This document shows positions 1-4,969 of a DNA stretch of 18,343 nucleotides, piece after piece. Source of the DNA: JAEUOS01 sp046160545 (GTDB lineage: Bacteria; Pseudomonadota; Gammaproteobacteria; Burkholderiales; JAEUOS01); assembly GCA_046160545.1 (NCBI GenBank), contig JBJXGS010000123.1, positions 1 through 18,343 of the forward strand. Reading direction: 5' to 3'. The notes beneath the pieces were generated by a model. The model searched no databases and was not told the origin of the DNA. It saw only the letters and a program-made list of their open reading frames with translations. Each line of letters opens with the position of its first letter. Within the stretch, counting starts at the first letter, position 1. A program made the translations under genes and the position numbers.

Positions 1-1285
1 CGCCCCCCCCGCCGCTATAAAGAAGCGACAGTGCGCCGCGTGCATCGCCGGCATCAAGGAGACTGCGTGCGGCTCGCGGCAGGTCCCGTGGCAATGACTC
101 GGCACGCAGATCCATGCCGAACAGAAATTCCGGGGGCGGCGCTCCTTTGCGCCTGTTGTTGCTGCGTATCCAGCCCAGGCGTCGCACCAGCATGGCCAGC
201 AGATATCCCAGGAGAGCCAGGCCGCCGATCCAGGCGAGGGCGCGCAAGAGATCGCCGGCAAGGCGGGCCATGCGCTCCCAGAAGGCAAGGTCCGGGTCGA
301 AGCGACGTTCAGGTTCGCTGGCCGCCGGGTTCTTGCGCTTCCAGCGGCTTTGATCCTCGAACTCACCGAACGCTTCCCGCTTGAGGATTTCCTCGATGGC
401 ACGCTTCTCCGGAGTCCGGGCGCTTGCAGTCATGGCCTCAGCCGCGCCATGCCATGTGACCGGAACGGCGCCCAGGCAACAAAGCGCCACGATGGCCGCG
501 ACGCGTCGCGCCGAAACGCCCGCAGCGCTTGTCGCGTGGCGTTCCGCCAGGCGCTTGAAGGCGACCTCCAGGTCCCAGCCTTCCAGGGTCGCGCGTCGAC
601 TCAGGTAATAGGTGAAACCGGCAGCAACGTAGAGCGGCTCGAGCACGCACTCGGCCGCGAGGAAGGCGGCATTGAACAGGACTTGCGTAGCCAGCGACTC
701 CGGTGCGCTGCCAAACCCAATGATCGAGAAGATGCCGCTGTCAAATTCGGTCCCCTCCGGCGCCAGCAGGTGCACGAGGCCCTCCAGGCCCAGCACCACG
801 ACATAGGCAAAGTGGATGATGACGATGGTGAGCCAGACCGCAGCACCACGCGCGCGCTTGTCCATCAGGCGCGTGCGTTCGCGGCGTGCCCGACCAGTCT
901 GGCCTTCCAGTTGTGTGACAGGCAGGTGGAAGCTGCGCGCAAAATCGATGCGCCCCAGGGTCAATGACCACAGGAGTCCGGTGCGGAACATTTCGCGCCA
1001 GCCGGCCAGCGTGGCCTTGAGCGGCGGAGTCGCGCCGAACACTGACTGCGCCAGCACAGCCAGTGCGATGCGATCAAAAACGGGTTTGACCCACCACACG
1101 ATCGCGAGCGCTACGGTCGGGTGCCCCCACAAGGCCAGGTTCACCAGCAGCGCAAAACCGGCATACGGCAGGGCAAATGCCGCGAACAACCGCGTGCCGG
1201 CGTGGCGCGACAGTGCCACCCCCAGGTCGAAGGCCTCCCAGGAGTTGCGCGGCCGCAGCGCGAGCCTCAAGCCCTCAAGCTTCAT
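1..1285 (-). CDS. DUF4129-type multi-pass membrane protein (partial, 3' end outside window)
   Basis: An uninterrupted frame of 428 codons runs from ATG at 1285 leftwards off the window edge with no stop. Its ATG overlaps the stop of the SpoIIM-like gene as ATGA (1285-1282), so it is translationally coupled and belongs to that operon. The protein starts MKLEGLRLALRPRNSWEAFD and has several hydrophobic stretches: about residues 33-50, 138-160 (WLTIVIIHFAYVVVLGLEG), 260-275, and a strong one near 345-365 (WIGGLALLGYLLAML). A basic cytoplasmic stretch follows, with the motif DLPRAARSLLDAGDARGALSLLY near the truncated end. That motif and the RDD/SpoIIM neighbours resemble DUF4129 proteins of gammaproteobacterial MoxR/DUF58-type clusters, whose biochemical role is not known to me. 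The family call is by eye. The last visible codons are a run of glycines (GGG) next to a C8 homopolymer, so the left edge may be unreliable. Confidence 0.8.
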   Translation of the reverse strand, partial: MKLEGLRLALRPRNSWEAFDLGVALSRHAGTRLFAAFALPYAGFALLVNLALWGHPTVALAIVWWVKPVFDRIALAVLAQSVFGATPPLKATLAGWREMFRTGLLWSLTLGRIDFARSFHLPVTQLEGQTGRARRERTRLMDKRARGAAVWLTIVIIHFAYVVVLGLEGLVHLLAPEGTEFDSGIFSIIGFGSAPESLATQVLFNAAFLAAECVLEPLYVAAGFTYYLSRRATLEGWDLEVAFKRLAERHATSAAGVSARRVAAIVALCCLGAVPVTWHGAAEAMTASARTPEKRAIEEILKREAFGEFEDQSRWKRKNPAASEPERRFDPDLAFWERMARLAGDLLRALAWIGGLALLGYLLAMLVRRLGWIRSNNRRKGAPPPEFLFGMDLRAESLPRDLPRAARSLLDAGDARGALSLLYSGGGG

Positions 1286-2259
1286 GGCCGAGCGCCGGCG
1301 CGCCCGGCGAAAATGAAGTAGAGGATCAGGATGGTCCAGAACGCAGCGCCGACCGCGACCTTTATCTCGGCGCCGACTGAAGCCAGGCTGGACCAGAAGG
1401 CCTCGATGAAGGCGGCGACGATCGTCATTCCGGCCGCGCCGACAAGAAGCTTGATCGCCTGGCCGTTGGCAGCCTTGAGGGCGGCGGCACGCGACAGCCT
1501 TCCCGGCGAGATCAATGCCCAGCCGAGTTTCAGCCCCGCGGCTCCCGACAGCGCTGCGCCCAGCAGCTCCCACGAGCTGTGTCCGGCAACAAAACCCCAG
1601 AAGGTGGCGATCAGGCCCAGTTGCGTGAGATGCCCGGCCACGGTGCCGATCATGATGCCGTTGAAGACAAGGAAGAACACCGCGCCGACGCCGAACAGCA
1701 GCCCGCCTGCGAAGCATTGGAAGTCGATCTTGACGTTGTTCCATATGTAGTAGCCGAACATCATCACCTGGCTGGACGCCTCGTGGCGCGGCCCGAGGGC
1801 GCGGTTGCCAGGCGCGTACATGCGCTCGTAGGAGCGCAGCTGCTCGGCGCCGACGATGTGATACGCGAAATCCGGGAAGTACTGCAGTACCGCGAGCAGG
1901 CCCAGGAGAGGGATGAAGAGCAGGCCCATGGCGATCCAGACCGGCACCGACTCGCGGCGCACCAGCGCGGGAAAATCGCGCGCGACGAAGTCCGCGATGG
2001 CTCCCAGGGCATTGCTGCGCGCACCATAGAGCGCCTGGTGCCCGGCCAGGGCGCGTCGCTCGAGGGCGGCGACCAGTTGCGGCGCGTAGGCCCGCTCGCG
2101 CGCCACCGCCAGGTCGCGGGCGATTTCCCGATAGCGTTGCGGCAGTTCGTGCGCGATGCGCGCCGCGTCGATGGCACCGCGCTTGCCCAGCGCGAGCAGG
2201 TCCGCGTCGAAGGCGTCCCAGCGCGCCTGACTTGCCGCCTCGTAGCCGGCCTGGTTCAT
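1282..2259 (-). CDS. SpoIIM/DUF95-like integral membrane protein
   Basis: The 325-aa protein has a charged helical N-terminal domain (about 1-100), then hydrophobic segments near 107-125, 182-207, 212-226, 232-250, 270-290 and 302-318. The segment FVAGHSSWELLGAALSGAAG (223-242) matches the GHxxxEL...GxAG signature of the stage II sporulation protein M (DUF95) family. In non-sporulating proteobacteria these proteins are found beside RDD and DUF4129 genes and have no established function. The start at 2259 is the first ATG opening the conserved N-terminus. No strong Shine-Dalgarno precedes it, but it is the last of four ATGA stop-start overlaps leading from the RDD gene. Its TGA overlaps the downstream ATG at 1285. 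The family assignment is fairly secure; function cannot be inferred. Confidence 0.88.
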   Translation of the reverse strand: MNQAGYEAASQARWDAFDADLLALGKRGAIDAARIAHELPQRYREIARDLAVARERAYAPQLVAALERRALAGHQALYGARSNALGAIADFVARDFPALVRRESVPVWIAMGLLFIPLLGLLAVLQYFPDFAYHIVGAEQLRSYERMYAPGNRALGPRHEASSQVMMFGYYIWNNVKIDFQCFAGGLLFGVGAVFFLVFNGIMIGTVAGHLTQLGLIATFWGFVAGHSSWELLGAALSGAAGLKLGWALISPGRLSRAAALKAANGQAIKLLVGAAGMTIVAAFIEAFWSSLASVGAEIKVAVGAAFWTILILYFIFAGRAGARP

Positions 2260-2303
2260 GCGCAGCTCATCGCCGGTTCATGCCCTGTTCATGCCTGGTT
2301 GCC
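2249..2303 (-). repeat. Five tandem 11-bp units bridging the RDD stop and SpoIIM start
   Basis: Read on the minus strand from 2303, consecutive 11-mers are GGCAACCAGGC, ATGAACAGGGC, ATGAACCGGCG, ATGAGCTGCGC and ATGAACCAGGC. The first and last share AACCAGGC exactly. Four of the five begin with ATGA, at 2292, 2281, 2270 and 2259. The RDD stop codon is the TGA of the first ATGA, and the SpoIIM-like start is the ATG of the last. This is read directly from the sequence; origin by slippage duplication is inference. Confidence 0.85.
2256..2292 (-). other. Chain of three 4-codon ORFs (MNRA, MNRR, MSCA) linked by ATGA overlaps
   Basis: Each mini-ORF is 15 nt and overlaps the next by 4 nt, which fits an 11-nt repeat period exactly. 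ATG at 2292 reads M-N-R-A-stop. Its TGA overlaps ATG at 2281 (M-N-R-R-stop), which overlaps ATG at 2270 (M-S-C-A-stop), which overlaps the SpoIIM ATG at 2259. The arrangement could let terminating ribosomes step from RDD to SpoIIM by repeated reinitiation. The overlaps are visible; the translational role is inferred. Confidence 0.5.
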
Positions 2304-3074
2304 GCGCTCGTGCGCCGCGATGGCGAGCAGGCGTTGTGCGGGCGCTGCAGCGCCGTCGACCAGCGGTATCGCATGCGCAGCCAGTTCGTCGGCGCGTTCC
2401 GGGGTCAGGCTGGCGTGCCGCTCGGCGAAGTCGAGTACCGCGCGCCGCTCGTCGAGTGACAGCGGGACGGGCGATGCTTGTGGGATGACACCTGCCTCGG
2501 CCATGGCGCGGCGCGGCGCATCCCGGTAGGCCACGACGGTTCCGGCAGCCAGGTCGCCCAGGCGTTTGAAATCGCGGTTGACGAGCATGGCGGCCAGGCC
2601 GAAGGCGTACAGGAAAGGCAGGAAATCGATCGCCCGCAGGAGATTGCGCGTCAGAGAGGCACCGAACCCTACCGGTGTGCCGTCGTCGTTCAGTACCACC
2701 AGTCCAAAGGCGCGCTTGCCCGGAGTCGTGCCGTTCCACCAGACTTCCAGCACCACCGGATAGAACCACTCGATGAGGAAGGCTGCGAGGAGCGCCAAGC
2801 CCGTGCCTGCATTGTCGAATGCGCTCATGAGCCACATGAAGAGGCCGAAAAGGACCAGACGCAGCACGAAGTCGATGGCGAAGGCCAGTGCGCGCGACAC
2901 CGGACCGGCCAGGCGCAGTGAGAGTTCGAATCCCTCAGGTACAGGAACTCGCGCGAGCGTATCGAGCAGATGGTTCTCGGGTTCCGGGGGAGTGCCGGGC
3001 GAGAACGAATAAGAAAGCGGCGGTTGCGGCAAGGCGATGGCGTAAGAGGCGAGTGGCCATCCTAGCAAGACCAT
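2289..3074 (-). CDS. RDD family membrane protein
   Basis: Numbering from ATG 3074 (261 aa), the RDD domain spans about 55-190. It shows RALAFAIDF (61-69) opening the first membrane segment (about 62-85), a second hydrophobic stretch at 91-110, TPGKRAFGL (117-125), RNLLRAIDFLP (143-153) leading into a third segment, and RLGDLAAGTVVAYR (171-184). These are hallmarks of the family, which has no agreed function although some members are linked to ion transport. It is the first gene of the minus-strand operon. The start is uncertain. ATG 3074 is the only in-frame ATG, but it lies inside a good promoter match (3059-3087). Similarity to family members begins around HLLDT...PEGF (residue 35 on), so TTG 3032 or CTG 2969 could be the real start. 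Confidence 0.88.
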   Translation of the reverse strand: MVLLGWPLASYAIALPQPPLSYSFSPGTPPEPENHLLDTLARVPVPEGFELSLRLAGPVSRALAFAIDFVLRLVLFGLFMWLMSAFDNAGTGLALLAAFLIEWFYPVVLEVWWNGTTPGKRAFGLVVLNDDGTPVGFGASLTRNLLRAIDFLPFLYAFGLAAMLVNRDFKRLGDLAAGTVVAYRDAPRRAMAEAGVIPQASPVPLSLDERRAVLDFAERHASLTPERADELAAHAIPLVDGAAAPAQRLLAIAAHERGNQA

Positions 3075-3087
3075 GGAGCACGGGCAA
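3059..3087 (-). promoter_or_regulatory. Sigma-70-like promoter for the RDD operon
   Basis: On the minus strand, TTGCCC (3087-3082) and TAGGAT (3064-3059) are separated by exactly 17 bp, and the -10 is preceded by TGC (extended -10). Predicted transcription would start near 3052, downstream of the ATG at 3074. This argues for a later start codon for the RDD gene. It is a by-eye consensus match only. Confidence 0.4.
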
Positions 3088-3204
3088 GCACAGGCTGCTC
3101 TCTCGGACCGTTGTCTTGACGGATCACGGGCCGTTCTTGCGCGCGGGCGGCGCGCGTCGCTTCAGGCAGGCGCAGTACATCGCCGCCGATCCATCGGCGC
3201 AATG

Positions 3205-3230
3205 AAAAAGGCCCGCCTTGCAGCGGGCCC
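3205..3230 (-). terminator. Rho-independent terminator of the SWIB gene
   Basis: A perfect 7-bp stem (GGCCCGC 3210-3216 with GCGGGCC 3223-3229) and a 6-nt loop are followed, on the minus strand, by a T5 tract (plus-strand A5 at 3205-3209). It lies about 30 bp past the SWIB stop codon and separates that gene from the RDD operon. Confidence 0.85.
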
Positions 3231-3261
3231 TCATTCTCTCCGGCCAGGCCGGAAAGCTTGC

Positions 3262-3657
3262 TTACTTCAGGTGTGCGCTGACCAGCTTGGTCATCTCAAA
3301 CATCGAGACCTGCTTCTTGCCGCCGAAGACGGCCTTGAGCTTGTCGTCGGCGTTGATCATGCGCCTGTTGATCTTGTCCTGAAGGCCGCTCTTCTTGATG
3401 TAAGCCCAGATCTTGCTGGTCACCTCGGTGCGCGGAGCAGGCTTGTCGCCGATGACGGCAGCCAGCGCGGCAGAGGGGGTGACGGGCTTCATGAAGGCAG
3501 CGTTTGGCTTTCGTGCCGCTTTCTTCTTTGGCGCAGCTTTTTTCGCTGCTTTCTTCGCAGGCTTCTTCGCAGCCTTCTTCGCGGCTACTTTCTTGGCGGG
3601 CTTCTTTGCAGCAACTTTCTTGGCGGGCTTCTTTGCAGCTTTCTTGGCGGTGGCCAT
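3262..3657 (-). CDS. SWIB/MDM2-domain protein with histone-H1-like Lys/Ala tail
   Basis: The start ATG at 3657 (MATAKKAAKKPAKK) is chosen because GGAGGAA sits 6 nt upstream; the frame extends further but without a comparable site. The product is 131 aa. Residues 1-53 are almost only Ala, Lys and Pro in AAKKPAKK-type repeats, like histone H1 C-terminal tails and bacterial H1-like proteins, so nonspecific DNA binding is likely. Residues about 57-131 form a SWIB domain (TPSAALAAVIG, RTEVTSKIWAYIKKSGLQD, RRMINADDKLKAVFG, VSMFEMTKLVSAHLK). Stand-alone bacterial SWIB proteins occur in Chlamydiae and several proteobacteria and are presumed chromatin-associated. It is monocistronic, with its own terminator, and divergent from pdxH. 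DNA compaction is inference from the tail; SWIB partners in bacteria are not established. Confidence 0.92.
   Translation of the reverse strand: MATAKKAAKKPAKKVAAKKPAKKVAAKKAAKKPAKKAAKKAAPKKKAARKPNAAFMKPVTPSAALAAVIGDKPAPRTEVTSKIWAYIKKSGLQDKINRRMINADDKLKAVFGGKKQVSMFEMTKLVSAHLK
3587..3639. repeat. 27-bp-period tandem repeat encoding the Lys/Ala tail
   Basis: Two identical 26-nt stretches (3587-3612 and 3614-3639) sit at 27-bp spacing inside the SWIB coding sequence, encoding consecutive nine-residue VAAKKPAKK-type units. Less perfect copies continue to about 3525. Length variation by slippage would change tail length without breaking the frame. Confidence 0.75.
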
Positions 3658-3868
3658 GTCTACTTCCTCCGAAACGGAATAAAAGGTTGAACTACAAGGC
3701 TTGGTTCCAAGAGGCGCAAAACCGGCGCCGGGTCGCAAATCGCCTCATGCTCATCGCACCTTGCTTTTCGCATTTCGCCCCGCTTTTGCGTCTCCAGTCA
3801 CTCGAAAATAACTGCCTTCCAGAGTGACAGCGCGAAGAATGCACACTCCGCTTGACGTTGTCAACGGT

Positions 3869-3918
3869 TTTTCAGAGGGAGAGTGAAATTTTCCATGCCC
3901 GTTTTCCCTCTGAAAACG
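3869..3918. promoter_or_regulatory. Inverted repeat with nested palindrome, possible operator
   Basis: TTTTCAGAGGGA (3869-3880) and its exact reverse complement TCCCTCTGAAAA (3905-3916) are separated by 24 bp. The right arm lies in a 19-bp palindrome (3900-3918) with 7-bp arms CGTTTTC and GAAAACG around CCTCT. It is roughly 210 bp from the SWIB start and 175 bp from pdxH. It could be a paired operator or a hairpin; no upstream plus-strand gene needs a terminator here. Confidence 0.5.
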
Positions 3919-4044
3919 CCTCTTTCGAGCACGCCGCCTGCAAGCGCACTGCCACTATGGGCTGTTACCCGTGCCGCGTTCTGCCACAAAATCTAGTTAT
4001 CCCGCCTCCGGGAGCGCCACGCCTGCGGCCTTTTGGCGCGGCGC

Positions 4045-4050
4045 TAGAAT
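4045..4050 (+). promoter_or_regulatory. -10 box (TAGAAT) upstream of pdxH
   Basis: TAGAAT in the context GCTAGAATGCG is one mismatch from TATAAT and matches the box before ffs (4771-4776). No good -35 is seen at 16-18 bp. It predicts a transcript starting near 4057, downstream of the in-frame ATG at 4049, which supports ATG 4094 as the pdxH start. Confidence 0.4.
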
Positions 4051-4061
4051 GCGTGGCATCG

Positions 4062-4097
4062 ATGCAACGCCCGCCAGACGCGACTATCCGCTCATGA
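4062..4097 (+). other. 11-codon upstream ORF overlapping the pdxH start (ATGA)
   Basis: ATG at 4062 reads MQRPPDATIRS then TGA at 4095-4097, overlapping the pdxH ATG (4094) as ATGA. It begins about 5 nt after the start site predicted from TAGAAT. The pdxH ATG lacks a Shine-Dalgarno, so coupling through this ORF is plausible but unproven. Confidence 0.35.
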
Positions 4098-4747
4098 CCG
4101 CGCCACCCGTTCCGCCCGCCATCGCCGCGCTGCGCAAGGACTACGCGCTGGCTTCGCTCGACGAAGGCGCGGTCTCTGCCGACCCGGTCGTGCAGTTCTC
4201 CCGGTGGCTGGAAGAGGCTATCGCGGCCGGTTGCCCGGAGCCGACGGCAATGTCGGTGGCCACTGTGAGTGACGCGGGTCGGCCATCCTCGCGCATCCTG
4301 CTCTTGAAGGAGATCAGCGGCGGCGCCCTGGTCTTCTACACCAACTACGACTCGCGCAAGGGGCGCGAGCTGGCGTCCAATCCGCATGCGGCCCTGCTTT
4401 TCCATTGGGTCGAACTCGAACGGGAAGTGCGCATCGAAGGTCGGGTGGAGAAGGGCGATCCCGCTGCCGCAGACGCCTACTTCAATTCGCGCCCGCTCTT
4501 GAGCCGCATCGGTGCGATCGCTTCCCCGCAGAGCGACCCCATCGAGTCGCGTGCCTGGCTCGAGGAACGCTTCGCGGCCGCCCAGGCCGAGCATGGCCAG
4601 GCGCCTGTGCGCCCGCCGCATTGGGGCGGTTACCGTCTGCTGCCCGACAGTTTCGAGTTCTGGCAGGGGCGTCGCAGCCGCCTGCACGACCGCATCGCAT
4701 ATACGTGCAGCAGCGGGAATTGGCAGCGCGCGCGTCTGGCGCCGTGA
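4094..4747 (+). CDS. pdxH: Pyridoxamine/pyridoxine 5'-phosphate oxidase
   Basis: The 217-aa length is typical for this FMN-dependent enzyme, which oxidises PNP or PMP to pyridoxal 5'-phosphate in the cytoplasm. Visible family motifs are RILLLK (67-72) for FMN phosphate contacts, FYTNYDSRKG (81-90), LLFHW (101-105), SRIGAIASPQS (137-147), and the C-terminal signature FEFWQGRRSRLHDR (187-200) ending in W210..RLAP. Start ATG 4094 gives MTAPPVPPAIAALRKDY, the usual N-terminal length. An earlier in-frame ATG at 4049 lies inside the TAGAAT box and is disfavoured. No Shine-Dalgarno is evident; an 11-codon ORF overlaps the start. The SRP RNA gene begins about 35 bp after the stop, without a terminator between. 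Confidence 0.95.
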   Translation: MTAPPVPPAIAALRKDYALASLDEGAVSADPVVQFSRWLEEAIAAGCPEPTAMSVATVSDAGRPSSRILLLKEISGGALVFYTNYDSRKGRELASNPHAALLFHWVELEREVRIEGRVEKGDPAAADAYFNSRPLLSRIGAIASPQSDPIESRAWLEERFAAAQAEHGQAPVRPPHWGGYRLLPDSFEFWQGRRSRLHDRIAYTCSSGNWQRARLAP

Positions 4748-4770
4748 GCGAAGTTCCCCGGGGCCGCTGC

Positions 4771-4776
4771 TAGAAT
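4771..4776 (+). promoter_or_regulatory. -10 box (TAGAAT) of the SRP RNA gene
   Basis: TAGAAT lies 6 nt before the start of the pairing 5' end of the SRP RNA (4783), the spacing expected for a direct transcription start. The context GCTAGAATCCG resembles the pdxH box. No clear -35 element is visible. Confidence 0.45.
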
Positions 4777-4781
4777 CCGCA

Positions 4782-4879
4782 CTGGCGGGCCTCCCCGCAT
4801 TGAGGCTTGGGAACCTGGTCAGGTCGGGAACGAAGCAGCCATAACCAATCACCCCAAGTGCCGGGGTCAGGCTCGCCAA
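4782..4879 (+). ncRNA. ffs: Bacterial signal recognition particle 4.5S RNA
   Basis: The conserved apical domain is present: GGTCAGGTC at 4817-4825, GGGAAC around the GGAA tetraloop, then GAAGCAGCC. Relative to E. coli, the pair closing the GGAA loop is G-C instead of C-G, a compensatory change. Outer helices pair as expected: TGGCGGGCCT (4783-4792) with AGGCTCGCCA (4869-4878), with one G-U, and CTTGGG with CCCAAG further in. At about 98 nt it is the short 4.5S type lacking an Alu domain. It binds Ffh and works with FtsY in co-translational membrane targeting. Position just upstream of dnaX is common in proteobacteria. No T-tract terminator is seen before dnaX. Exact ends are inferred from pairing. 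Confidence 0.93.
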
Positions 4880-4956
4880 CTCGTTTGCGGCTCGGCGCCA
4901 ACGGCGGGGTAGCGCGATCGCCGGGCGGGCATCGCATCAGCCGCCAGGCCGTCCGA

Positions 4957-4962
4957 TACAAT
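4957..4962 (+). promoter_or_regulatory. -10 box (TACAAT) immediately upstream of dnaX
   Basis: TACAAT ends 7 nt before the GTG start codon, so initiation at the usual distance would place the mRNA 5' end at or next to the GTG. The -35 region (around 4934-4939) is a poor match. Confidence 0.4.
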
Positions 4963-4969
4963 CGAATCC

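Larger units (their letters stand above)
3658..4093. other. 436-bp divergent intergenic region (SWIB / pdxH)
   Basis: The region is less GC-rich than the flanking genes. It holds the SWIB leader (3658-3664 with the Shine-Dalgarno), a 12-bp inverted repeat with a nested palindrome at 3869-3918, and the pdxH-proximal TAGAAT box and short upstream ORF. An 81-codon TTG frame across 3852-4097 has no coding character beyond its last 11 codons. No other gene is seen. Confidence 0.7.

Noticed and set aside
75..88. 14-bp word shared with 16478-16491
   Set aside because: A single 14-mer match is expected by chance in a GC-rich window of this size, and the contexts differ.
3852..4061. 81-codon TTG-initiated plus-strand frame leading to the pdxH start
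   Set aside because: Its first part has no coding-like codon use, no Shine-Dalgarno, and spans the inverted repeat; only the last 11 codons from ATG 4062 merit attention.
3965..4879. 304-codon minus-strand frame opposite pdxH and ffs
   Set aside because: It is antisense to the well-supported pdxH and SRP RNA, matches no family, and long antisense frames are expected in GC-rich DNA.
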